From: Tricholoma matsutake
Lineage: Eukaryota > Basidiomycota > Agaricomycetes > Agaricales > Tricholomataceae
NCBI GenBank assembly: GCA_026075535.2
Contig: AP026540.1
Span: 4,030,001 to 4,094,000 of the forward strand
DNA length: 64,000 bases
Direction: 5' to 3'
Each line of letters begins with the position of its first letter. Within the stretch, counting starts at the first letter, position 1. Below, one piece after another: positions 22,236-32,210 of this stretch. The translations under genes and the position numbers were made by a program. A model generated the notes under the pieces. It was not told the origin of the DNA, searched no databases, and worked only from the letters and a program-made list of their open reading frames with translations.

Positions 22236-23350
22236 TCGCTGCGAATAGGAAAATCCTGCTCCTCTACAACTTCCAGCTTAACCTCCTCTGCAACTTGATC
22301 CTTCACTTCCTCAACATCTACAAGTGCCAACAGATCTTGCAGGAGTTCATCTCGTCCCTCGGGGGTGAGCATGCGGATATCCTGACGATGGGGACACGCT
22401 CCAGCCCTGTGTCCAGGTTCCCCACAACGGTAGCAGAGATCCAACTTACGTGCACGGCTGCGGGCTGCATCAACATCCATTGGTACTGGGATATTGACGG
22501 CTGGTGTGGGAGTTTGACGAGCAGGAATGGGGTTAGGGCGGGGGAGGCTTCGATTGAAGGTGTAGGGTGTATGAGTGGTAGTTGGAGCACGGAATGCAGC
22601 ATTAAACGCCGCATTTGTGAGTCGGTTCTCGTCACAGAGTGAAGCAGCTTCATACCAAGCAAGGATATCATCGTCCGCTGGGCGCCCTTCCAACATCTGT
22701 GCAATCTGGTCCTGAATTTCTCGGTTGAGTCCCCGTCGGAACTTCACCACCACTGGTAACCCACTCCCATACCCTGCCATGTCCACCAAATCCTTGAACT
22801 CATCGATATAGTCGTCCACGGATCGACGTCCCTGGTGGTAAGTGGATGACTCAAGTCGTGTCACTGCTCGGTGGCGTTCATTGAGGGGGCAGAAGTGGCG
22901 TACGAACTCAGCTCGAAAGTCACCCCAAGTGGAGAAAGGTAGAGAACCGAGTTCTTTAGTTTGACATAGGATACGGTCCACATAGAGATAGGCGCGTTCA
23001 GATTTCATGTATGTGAAGGCCCAATAAATTTTTGCAGCCTCATCGATGAATTGATGCGACTGGAGACTAATGTATAACTCACAGGAATTAAGGAATGCAC
23101 GTCCCTGCGCACGTGCACCATTAAATTCGGCGGGGGGGGACAGTTTGATCTGGGCACGTTCCTTAGTGGACGTGTTTGGCAAAACATCATTGTTGGGTGC
23201 GCTTGGAGTCGTGAAGGGGGAACTATTAGTCGTAGGGTTAGCCTGGAGGGTCCTAACGAAGTTTTCAATCGTAGATTTAAGCGAGTCAATTTGCGCGTGC
23301 ATTCCGGAAACGTCGCTTTCAAGCGCGTCGAAGCGTTCTGATGCGTCCAT
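22232..23350 (-). CDS. gag: Gag capsid/nucleocapsid protein
   Basis: 372 residues from ATG 23350. It begins with a predicted helical/coiled N-terminus (ALESDVSGMHAQIDSL), has the retrotransposon gag core around FRAEFVRHFCPLNERH and YIDEFKDLVDMAGY, and ends with one intact CX2CX4HX4C knuckle, CYRCGEPGHRAGAC. It forms the particle that packages the RNA. It ends at TGA 22234-22232, inside the pol overlap. Confidence 0.95.
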   Translation of the reverse strand: MDASERFDALESDVSGMHAQIDSLKSTIENFVRTLQANPTTNSSPFTTPSAPNNDVLPNTSTKERAQIKLSPPAEFNGARAQGRAFLNSCELYISLQSHQFIDEAAKIYWAFTYMKSERAYLYVDRILCQTKELGSLPFSTWGDFRAEFVRHFCPLNERHRAVTRLESSTYHQGRRSVDDYIDEFKDLVDMAGYGSGLPVVVKFRRGLNREIQDQIAQMLEGRPADDDILAWYEAASLCDENRLTNAAFNAAFRAPTTTHTPYTFNRSLPRPNPIPARQTPTPAVNIPVPMDVDAARSRARKLDLCYRCGEPGHRAGACPHRQDIRMLTPEGRDELLQDLLALVDVEEVKDQVAEEVKLEVVEEQDFPIRSE

Positions 23351-23504
23351 GTCGCTAGGGAGCGCGTTTGGCGAAAATGGCGGCGCAATAAAGGCGAGAG
23401 TATCTGGAACGGTGTGTAGGGACTCTGTGGAGCTTTGGGAAGCGTCGTCCAGTCCGTACCTGCCTATTTTGGGCAGCGCGTTCGCGATTTTCGGGCCTTA
23501 GGGG

Positions 23505-23514
23505 AGAGTTTTCT
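23505..23514 (-). other. Self-priming primer-binding site of the marY1-like element
   Basis: On the minus strand, AGAAAACTCT begins two bases after the 5' LTR. It is perfectly complementary to AGAGTTTTCT in the LTR, placed where the transcript should start (28 bases after a TATA). No tRNA 3'-end complement is seen. This is the Tf1-type arrangement. Confidence 0.7.
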
Positions 23515-23516
23515 AC

Positions 23517-23942
23517 TATAAGGGCAACCTAAGCCTCTAGCAAAGGGAAATCCGAAGTTAAAATTATACTACATAATACAGGCATTGGGGGCGCACCTAG
23601 CAAAGGGAAATCCGAAGAGAAAACTCTAAGGATCCCCTTGCTGATGCCCAGTATATGTGAAGACGACAAAAATCAAATATAACCTAAAAATAGAAAAAGG
23701 CGGAGATAGGCGGATCAAGGCCGCCGAATGACATCATACCAAGGGGTATGTGTCGGAAGGGGTACTCCGCCTCTAAATATAAAAGTGTCAACATATACAA
23801 ACATGATAGCAAGGGAAAATTAGTAATAAAATCCGGAAAAATCATAGAAAATGAAGAATAGAAGGAAATGAGGTGGGGAAAAATATGGGACGAACATAAA
23901 AAATAGGAAAAACACACAGGGCACCCCCTTAGTCCCCTTACA
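23517..23942 (-). repeat. 5' LTR of the marY1-like element
   Basis: 426 bp, followed directly by the duplicated target ACGGG at 23943-23947. Confidence 0.95.
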
Positions 23943-23947
23943 ACGGG

Positions 23948-24276
23948 ATGGCATAGAGTTAACAGGATGGACTTATGAGAAGTTTGTCAATCCGAGTGAA
24001 CTCAGCACAGCGGTGGAGCCTTTGCACAAGTTAGTTGATGCCATCAATGCAGGCGACTGCAAATTTGTAAAACTGACCACAGAAGAATGTCGGGAGCGCC
24101 TGGCATCATACAGGGCAAAGATTGCTGTGGGGGAACTCAAAGCTCGTGAAAGGAAAACACGGAGTGATGCTGGGACAAAAAAGAGGAAGAGAAAGGCCAT
24201 GAACAACATTAGTGAGGATGATGAGGAGGACAGCGAGGACCACTCCAAGGGCCTATCTTCCACAAAACATCGATGA
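23948..24276 (+). pseudogene. 3' part of the third KDZ-element gene
   Basis: After the target duplication the frame resumes with GWTYEKFVNPSELSTAVEPL and FVKLTTEECRERLASYRAKI. It ends in a basic-acidic tail (KKRKRKA, then an Asp/Glu-rich run) that looks like a nuclear protein C-terminus; the stop is at 24274-24276. A 19-base imperfect duplication at the break shifts the frame relative to the upstream part. Confidence 0.7.
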
Positions 24277-24370
24277 ACCACTGGCAGAAGCACCTCATTC
24301 ATTGACTCTGACTCTGGCTCTGAGTAGATAACTAACTATAGAACATTGTGAATCCCTCAGTGCATTTATG

Positions 24371-24916
24371 GAGCAGTAGTAGTTGTTGGCGACAGCGCCC
24401 AGAGGTTGAACCATGTGACGTGGCAAGTCCTAGACCTATTTGGAAAGAGGTGCCTGGATTCCAAAAGCAGTGATGGGCACTTGTAGATGTGAACTGAGTT
24501 TCCAATTGTACCTGATCCATGGTGGGAAGGAAGGTGGGATGGGCACTGCGGTGGATGGCGACGAGCGCTGGATAACGATGGGCGCTATGATGGGTAGTGA
24601 TGGGCGCTGATTGATGTGAACCAAGGTTATGCCAATTGTACCTGCGGACAGGATAAGAATAGCCAGACGACGACTGGTGATGGGCGCTGATCAAGGTGAA
24701 CCAAGGTTTTGCTGATAGTACCTGACAATGGGAAGAGGCAGGATACGTCGGGACAGATACCAACACTGATAGGAAAATTCTTGCTTCTCAAAGTCAAACA
24801 TATCCGAGGGACATATTGGCAGGTAAGGGGAATCAGTAGATCTGATACAGATTAATAGGCATGATGTGATGGGATCATGTCAACTAATATATAAGGTACT
24901 GTGGGAAGGTTAGGTG
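24371..24916 (-). repeat. Right terminal inverted repeat of KDZ element
   Basis: It mirrors 10059-10626 and ends at GGTTAGGTG (24916), followed by ATTCCAGT. Confidence 0.85.
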
Positions 24917-24924
24917 ATTCCAGT
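24917..24924. other. Right 8-bp target duplication of the KDZ element
   Basis: Exact copy of 10051-10058 (ATTCCAGT). Confidence 0.85.
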
Positions 24925-25113
24925 TATTCCAGTTAGTCCAGTTGTGATGAGTCCAGTCAGATTCCAGGGATTCTGGGTGTAAATTGGATCCTTATTCCGA
25001 CTGGAATTGTGCTGCATAGGGAAAACTACATACACAAAAAATTCCACCAGATTCCAGAAATTCCAGAAATTCTGGCCAGAAATCCAACCGGAATAGGTGG
25101 GGGAGTGTAATGT
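24917..25113. mobile_element. Right arm of the ATTCC-rich composite repeat
   Basis: It continues the interrupted repeat. ATTCCAGT units are followed by TGTGCTGCATAGGGAAAACT and end at GGAATAGGTGGGGGAG-TGTAATGTAC. The same end, inverted, is at 62888, and a diverged inverted copy is at 8250. Sequence beyond TGTAATGTAC differs between copies, so this is the element boundary. Confidence 0.6.
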
Positions 25114-26015
25114 ACTTGTTCAATTGAAGACCCAAGAGGTCTCGTGGGGATGCAGGTGCAGCAGGTAGGGGAATGGGGAGGGATTCCATGTCTTCTGCCC
25201 AGTCAAAACACCTCATCTGGGGCTGAACTGGGGTGAGCTGGGGCAGATGGGGCAGTGAAAGGGGGATGGGGGTAGGGGGTGAACTGGGAGCTTCCATGGG
25301 CATGGACAGCATCATCAGTGATGCGTCAGGGATGCAGTGGGGGTGTGAGACATGGAGCATGGTGAAATGGTGCATTTCTGGGGCACCTGCAGCAAGCAGG
25401 GTGGTTGGGGCACATCTGGGGGGTGCTGTGATGCACCTGGGAGTATGGTCCATTGTTCCTGGGATGTGGCCTGTGGTCCTGAGTGGGGCAGATCAATAGG
25501 CACATTGACATGGGGCATGCCAGGATAAACAGGGGTCAGGGGAGCAGGCTGTGGGGAGCAGGGGTGTGTGGGAGGCTGGATGGATTGTCATTGGGGAAGG
25601 TGGAGCTGGTGGGTGGAGTAGTGTGTGTGGGCACACCTACTCTGGTAGTCACATGACCACATAGCCAGTAGCTAGACACACCTGTACATAGAGTCCTAAT
25701 GCAATCACTACCATGGCATTGGATGCCTTCACTATGGGAGACTTGCTATGTCTCCATCTTGGTGATGAGAGTACAATTCAATGCACACCTTGCTGTCTAG
25801 TTTGATTTTTGCCCAAATCTGCTTCTTTTCTCATGCAACACATCACAACGCATGAATTTGTGTCTAAGCTCTGCTTTCTAGTTATTGCTCTTGAGTCTCC
25901 AGTCTCAGCACCCAGTTATAGCCACAGAACCTCAGTCTAGTATCAGCACATCCACCAAAGAACCCAGCTCCAGTCTATCAGCCCTTCATTTTTTTTTGTA
26001 TCTCTCACACTCAGT
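25114..26015. other. Non-coding G-rich stretch
   Basis: The region 25200-25620 is G-rich low-complexity sequence with repeated GGGGCAGATGGGG-like motifs and no credible gene. The region 25630-26015 is pyrimidine-rich and is likely the 5' flank of the next gene fragment. Confidence 0.5.
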
Positions 26016-26509
26016 ATGCCAGGACCTGGACAAGGGAAGCATGCCCAAAAGAAGAAATGGCACGAGAATGCATCTAATTTGAACACAGATATAGTGGCCA
26101 TAAACACTGTACTAACAGCATCAAGCACAGATGCTCCAAACATGAGAACCACCAGGTCAAAATTGTCATCACCTAATGATGAGATCATTACAACACCACT
26201 CACAAGTGAAATGGCAGCCAAAACTGCTTCATGCACAGCTCTACAAACTACTACAGCTACCACAGCAGATGCGGCCCCAAATGACTCAAATGATGCCAGC
26301 AATGCAATATGCATTGACACAGCCACCCCCATGTCATCAGCAAACAATGTCCATTTACTTACAATGAAGTACAGGAGCTACTAGATAAAGCAAAGCTCAA
26401 AGGATGGAGAGAGGGCATGGAAGAAGGCTACAGGAGGGGGAAGGAGCAAGAAGTTGAGGATGGAAGAAAGAAAAGTGAGAGGAGCCTATTTGAAGGGTTG
26501 CCTGGTTAG
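26016..26509 (+). pseudogene. Fragment of a lysine-rich hypothetical gene with frameshift
   Basis: From ATG 26016 the frame encodes a basic start (MPGPGQGKHAQKKKWHENA) and a Thr/Ser/Ala-rich linker. A one-base shift near 26350 leads into YNEVQELLDKAKLKGWREG and a charged helix with repeated EGMEEGYRRGKEQ-like segments, ending at TAG 26509. Similar Gly/Glu/Arg-rich helices occur in mushroom genes of unknown role. It could also be a single gene with a missed intron. Confidence 0.4.
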
Positions 26510-26895
26510 GAAACCTCACTCAGTAGTCAGACAGACAGACAGGAATAGGTTATCTTTATTGCAAGAGAGGAAGGGACATGAGTACTATACAGCAGAAAGA
26601 ATAATTAACTATACCTTCATTGTAAGAGAGGAAGGGACAGGGGCAATGAAGGGAAAGACAGTCTACTACCTATAGTATGCTAAAAATAGTTATCTGCCTT
26701 GTACATATTGAGAATATGGCCGCATCAAGACTTTTTATACATAGAAGGGTCACATCATGATGTTGGAATGATGGGAGCATGTCATTCTCGGGGATTGATG
26801 GGATTGATGGGAACTTGATGGGAATTTGATGGAAAAGTGATGGGGGTGTTAAGTGGGCGCTGATTGATGGGGAATTGATGAGAATGTGATGGCAA

Positions 26896-27349
26896 CACAT
26901 AAGATAGTCCTCACTCATACACAACGACGTCACGTGAATCAACAATTTCACACCCATCTCACCTGTGAACAATGTTTGGAGGCCTTTTACAGAATATGGC
27001 TCTGAGGAAAGGTTTATCTTCATATCAGGAAGGTTCTACCAAAACCTGGTGGGCACTGTGTGAGTTTTATGGGAGGAGTATAGGATTTTGTTATGGAAGT
27101 CAATGTTTTGATTGTGACTCTTTTGCGAGTGATTTTTGATGGACTGCCGACTTTGCAAGCAATACTCCTCTGTCACTCATTCCTTAGTTCAAATTTGGTT
27201 TGCACAGTTCTGTTTAAAAACACTTAATAAAACTTTCCTCAGTTGCCTTTTTTTTAAAAACACAGTGTGACAATGTCAGTGCCCGCTTTTGACTGAAATC
27301 AATGAATGCATGTGACGTTGTTGTCTATGAGTGAGGACTATCTTAGTGG
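26896..27349. mobile_element. MITE-like element with 37-bp inverted ends
   Basis: TAAGATAGTCCTCACTCAT... at 26900-26936 is repeated inverted at 27309-27345 with few differences. The intervening 370 bp has no gene. The right end reads CACTAAGATAG outward, which recalls CACTA termini. No clear target duplication was found. Confidence 0.55.
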
Positions 27350-27609
27350 GGGTTGTTTCATGGCCTGATTCTATATTTGGAAATTCTTTGATGTGAATAT
27401 TGATGTGTGTGCGCATTAGAATGTTTGGGTGCATAACAGCTGTTTTGCATGTGTGCGTGTATGCACATTGTAGTGGCTGTGTAACCAGCTAATGTTTGGG
27501 TGCATTGTGTGTGTGTGGTAAGTCTGTGAGGGCACCAGACTTACATCAGTATATGGAACAACCAACTGGTTTTGCAGAGGTTGGAAAGGAAGATTGGGTA
27601 TGGGAATTA
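27350..27609. other. Short GT-rich gap
   Basis: No gene is seen. It has TGTGTGTG tracts and a small direct repeat, AATGTTTGGGTGCAT, at about 27419 and 27493. Confidence 0.4.
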
Positions 27610-28700
27610 CAGTGAGGACTTTATGGTATGAAACAGAGCAGACATATCTGGAATCAAATGCTGAATGCACAGGTGATTTCTTGGGGGTTTACAAGACTTT
27701 CATGTGAGTCATGCATCTACTACCAAAAGGCTGACACAGGTACCATTATAGCAGTGGTCCATGTCAACGATTACTTGTCCTTTGCTAGCCAGAAAGAAGA
27801 GAACAAAAGGTTTAAAATTCAAATGCAAAAAGTCTGGACAAATACAGATTTGAGAGAAGCATGGTTTGTCGTTGACATTGCAATCACCTGGGATAGGATA
27901 TGTCAAACTGTTGCCTTATTGCAAACAGCATTAATTGATAAGATTGTATCCCAATTTGGCAAATCCAATGCATATCCCCTATCTGCACTGATGGAACCAG
28001 GACAGAAACTTTGCTGCATCAACCACACCATGCTCCCCGCCAATGAACAAGCTAAACTCCTAAAACTACCTTATCACTCCCTGGTTGGGTGCCTATTATA
28101 CCTGGCCATCTCGACACATCTGGATATTTCATTTACTGTCCAACAACTTTCACAATTCTTGGATTCTTATTCTTTTGAACACTGGCATGCTGCTCTATGC
28201 CTTGTTTGCTACCACAGGACCTTAAACTCTACCTGGGTGGAGATAACCCTATCTCATTATTGGCCCATACTGATTCTGACTGGGCTAGTTGCCTAGATAC
28301 TAGGCACAGCATTGGTGGTTACATGTGTTCACTTGGGTCTGGAGCCATATCATGGACTGCTCACAAGCAAAAAACAGTTGCAGCATCATCATGCAAAGCC
28401 AAGTACATTGCCACATTTGAAACTGCAAAAGAGTGCATATGGATTCATACTCTACTTACTGCTATTGGCCATTCACCCAACACACTGACCCCAGTACTAT
28501 GTGACAACACCGCTTCAATTAGCCTGTTGGAGGATCCTCTCCTCCTCTCCAGAGTTGAACACAACATTAAATTCCACTTCCTTGGCAAACATGTCCAATC
28601 TAAGGAACTTGCTGTATCCTACATCAATACCAAGGATAATATTGCCATCATTTTCACCAAGGCTCTAGACATCAAATCTCTTGCGCATGTAGTTTTGTCA
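27610..28700 (+). pseudogene. Ty1/copia RT-RNase H fragment
   Basis: The first part (YGMKQSRHIWN onward) is the C-terminal half of a copia reverse transcriptase. The catalytic pair reads VHVNDYL where VHVDDYL is expected (AAC at 27766-27768). A shift between about 28160 and 28240 leads into RNase H with HTDSDWASCLDTRHSIGGYM and LLEDPLLLSRVEHNIKFHF. It stops near 28700, where minus-strand gypsy sequence begins. No LTRs were found. Confidence 0.8.
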
Positions 28701-31700
28701 CCCTCAGCCACCCCTTTGATATTGACACTGGAGATAAAAGGAGGTAACACGCGAGGAGACCTCCTGGTCTTGAGCACAAATGGGGAGACCTGCATCGACA
28801 TGTTCACTGTGTTCATTATGTCAAAATGCACCTTAGGCAGTGCTTTTGCCCCACCCTTCTGATTATGCTCGACATGATAGCACAAACACTGCATGACTGT
28901 CTTGTTTGGCCTCTCTGAAGAACCATCTGTCTCAGGGTGATACACTGTAGACAATTTGTGTTTAACCCCAGTCATCCTCATGAGTTCCCTCCAAAATTTC
29001 GAGATGAAAACGTTATCCTGATTGCTGATTATTTCCAGAGGGCAACCATTCTTGCAGTACCACCACTTGAAGAAAACCACTGCGAAATCTTTGGCGGTCA
29101 TGTTGGTGTTACAAGGTGTGATCTGGATGTTGGCACCCAGTTGATCTGTCATTGTCACAATAGCATCAAAACCATCATTGACAGGCACTGGGCCCACGAA
29201 ATTGATTGCCACTGAATCAAACCTCTTGTCAGGCACTGGAAGTGGGTGAAGGGGCCCTGGTACCTTCATAGTTGATGACTTGTTCTGTTGGCATGGGCCG
29301 CACCCTGGTATATATGCTGATACCAGATCTCTCCTCGTGTTCAGCCAGTAAAACTTGTCCCTGAGCGAAGCATAAGACTTCTCACCACCAAAGTGCCCAA
29401 GGTGATTGTGTGCAAGTCTGAACAGCTGCTCCCGAATATCCTTGTATTTAGGAACCACTAGATGGCTACCCATAAAAAGTAGGCCATTCTTTAATGAGAA
29501 ATTAAGCTTGGAGTCCACTACCTGACGTTTGATGTCCTCTAGAATACCTGTACACCAGCTGTCCTGGCTGTACCCTTTTTTGAATCCTAGCAAACAGTTT
29601 GGGATTAGATTCAATCTCAAAAACTGTGTCGATCGCAGTTGGAAGCACCTCTGGCTCAGGCAACCTTGACAGCGCATCAGCAACTGTGTTATCCTCCCCT
29701 TTGATGTACATGATTGTGTATTCATACTGTGACAGGTACTCCATCCACCTTACCTGCCTTAGCAACAGGTCCCATTGCCCATCAAAGTTTTCTATCGTTT
29801 TGTGATCTGTGTAGATGTTGATGTGCATGCCAAGTAAGTCTACTCCCCATTTCATCAAGGCATGCATGGTGCTCAGCATCTCCTGCTCATGCACTGGATA
29901 ATGCAATTCTGCGCCTTTCAACTGTTGGCTCTCAAACACCACTGGCCTCGCTGTCCCCCAACTCTCTCCAAAAGAAAGAAATGCACCAGTGTGTTGCTTA
30001 CTTGCATCACAAGTCATGAAGATTTTATTCTGTCCAGGATTATGGTGGTCAATCATCATCAGGCAATCCTGGCTCAGAACCAAGCCTTTGATGGACTCAA
30101 ATGCATACTGATGCTCCCTTGTCCAATTCGGAAACAAGATATTGCATTCCTTTCTAGTTAAAGGCATAAGCACAGCCATGTGTTCCACTAGTGCTGGTAA
30201 GTACATGCTGATGTATCTCACCAGACCCAGGAATTGATGCACTCATTTTGCAGAGGTTGGCATCTGCCAGTTCAGGACTTGCTTGACCTTGGATCCATCT
30301 GCCTCAATACCTTCTGCTGAGATGTGGTGGCCCAGGAAATGGATCTGTGTAGTGAACAATGAGGATTTCTTAGTTGAGCAGTAAAGGTGTGCAGCCCTCA
30401 ACACCTCAAGAACTGCTGCTACATTTGCCTTATGTTCAGCCAGAGTCGATGACCAGATTATAATATTGTCTAGGTACACATGGCAGATTCTCCTGATAAG
30501 GTCGGACAGGGCCAGTGTCACCCATCGTTGATGTGTCGCCAGAGAGTTCCTTAAACCCATAGGCATAACAACCCACTCCCAAAGTCCAAAGGGTGTAAGC
30601 ATCGCCGTGTACTTAACATGGTCTGGGTGAACCAGGTTCTGGAAGAAAAAATTAGTCATGTCAATCTTCCCCCAAATCCTCCCTTTCGCATAATCTGCCA
30701 GGATATCATTGATGCATGGCAGCGGGTAGTTGTCAGGTACAGTGATTTTGTTTAATTGTTTACCCAATGTGGCAGGACAGAGATGTCTGCCTTAGGAATG
30801 ATGAACAAAGGGGAAGCGTAAGGTGATGACAATGGGTGTATCTGTCCTGCCTTGGAGTGCTGCTCAATGAGCATCTTCCAGCCCTCCCTGTATTTCCTTG
30901 GGCAAGAATATGTGCATCCAACTGAGACTGGGGCCCCTGGTGTGACCTTGATGTGATGGTACACATCTGTTGGCAAATAATTTGTGTGAGGTATGTCTGT
31001 TGGGAAACGAGCTGCAAAACAAGCCTTGTATGTTGAATCCAACTTATCCAAGATGGCTTGTGCAGCTAATTCCTCAATTCATTTCCTGATGGCTGCAATC
31101 ACACATGGTGTTGATGTCATGTGGGCACTGAAATTGAAACACTCTGGATTCTCAGCAAAGAGACAAAACAGTTCTTCATGGACCATTTTTTGTTTATCAC
31201 CCACCTTGGCCAACCCCAACTTAATTGACTTGGTGTTCGCTTTATGGTGATCCTGGGCTGAGAGGGGGGCAACTGGAGGTTTTATCTGGATTGGGTTCAA
31301 AAGGTCATATTGATGATAGCTGTCCATAGTTCTGCATCAACAACAATCTTGTTTTTCATTAAGAAATCCAGTCCTAACATGATACCAGTGTGCAGGTTTG
31401 GGGAAATGATGGCATTCACAACTTTTGATTTCCATACTGTGTCTGGGGATTGAAGATGTAATTTACAATACTCTGATAAGCTAGAGTCCAAATTTCTCTG
31501 CCCATTCACAAAAGCTCCAGTCACAGGAAATGGCTTGAACAACTTGCAGCATACGAGTCCCAAAATATCCACCAGTTCAGATGAAATCAGCACTGGGGGG
31601 GAACCAGGGTCAATTAGCGCTCAAATCAGAGTGGGAGCGCAGGTCAAAGGAGTGTTGATGCAGAAATCCCACCACAAGTGTGATGGGAAAGAAAAAGGTT

Positions 31701-31774
31701 TGGGCATGTACTCTGAGGCTTCATCTTCCGACATCTCAAAACTATCGTCGCTATCGGTGTCAAAAACTGCGGCT
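28700..31774 (-). pseudogene. Pol remnant of the old gypsy element
   Basis: Protease near 31610-31300 has LIDPGSPP, split by a seven-C run that shifts frame. RT near 30770-30245 has a catalytic box reading CHVYLDNIIIW (AAT at 30467-30465) instead of YLDD. RNase H (30240-29600) includes CDASKQHTGAFLSFG and ADALSRLPEPE. Integrase (29500-28700) has HNHLGHFGGEKSYASLRDKF, but the first two Asp of the triad are Asn (AINF at 29203-29201, SNQD at 29023-29021). The Glu in SSERPNKT is kept. It is non-functional in at least two enzymes. Confidence 0.8.
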
Positions 31775-31779
31775 ATGAC

Positions 31780-32205
31780 TGTAAGGGGACTAGGGGGGTG
31801 CCCTGTGTGTTTTTCCTATTTTTTATGTTCGTCCTATATTTTTCCCCACCTCATTTCCTTCTATTCTTCATTTTCTATGATTTTTCCGGATTTTATTACT
31901 AATTTTCCCTTGCTATCATGTTTGTACATGTTGACACTTTTATATTTAGAGGCGGAGTACCCCTTCTGACACATACCCCTTGGTATGATGTCATTCGGCG
32001 GCCTTGATCTGCCTATCTCCGCCTTTTTCTATTTTTAGGTTATATTTGATTTTTGTCATCTTCACATATACTGGGCATCAGCAAGGGGATCCTTAGAGTT
32101 TTCTCTTCAGATTTCCCTTTGCTAGGTGTGTCCCCAATGCCTGTATTATGTAGTATAATTTTAACTTCGGATTTCCCTTTGCTAGAGGCTTAGGTTGCCC
32201 TTATA
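31780..32205 (+). repeat. Solo LTR of the marY1-like family
   Basis: 426 bp, the full LTR length, TGTAAGGGG to GCCCTTATA. The exact duplication ATGAC is at 31775-31779 and 32206-32210, so the element inserted here and its body was lost by LTR recombination. By eye there are about nine differences from the 23517-23942 LTR, five of them CpG transitions. Confidence 0.95.
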
Positions 32206-32210
32206 ATGAC

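Larger units (their letters stand above)
17896..23942 (-). mobile_element. Full-length, young Ty3/gypsy chromovirus (marY1-like)
   Basis: Two 426-bp LTRs (TGTAAGGGG...GCCCTTATA on the minus strand) flank intact gag and pol frames. The 5-bp duplication ACGGG is at 17891-17895 and 23943-23947. I found one difference between the LTRs, a CpG transition near 18080, so insertion is recent and the element may be active. Domain order is gag, protease, RT, RNase H, integrase, chromodomain. The total of 6,047 bp and the LTR size match what I remember of marY1 from Tricholoma matsutake (not checked). Confidence 0.95.
10059..24916. mobile_element. Complete KDZ-class DNA transposon with cargo genes
   Basis: Both ends begin CACCTAACCTTCCCACAG in inverted orientation and are flanked by the 8-bp duplication ATTCCAGT. 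The span is 14,858 bp, or about 8.8 kb without the nested marY1-like element (6,047 bp plus its 5-bp duplication). Inside, all on the plus strand, lie a KDZ transposase relic, an intact 505-residue gene and a third gene split by the retroelement. The paralogous composite repeat at 63081-63107 lacks the insertion and so marks the empty site. KDZ (Kyakuja-Dileera-Zisupton) transposons are a known class expanded in mushrooms. I recall an 8-bp duplication for Zisupton but have not checked it. Confidence 0.85.

Noticed and set aside
10059..24916. A TET/JBP dioxygenase gene in the KDZ element.
   Set aside because: Such genes are reported near KDZ elements, so I looked for the HxD...H pattern, but neither cargo gene shows it.
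25233..25518. Several overlapping open frames in G-rich DNA.
   Set aside because: Low-complexity sequence open on both strands; no domain or splice signals.
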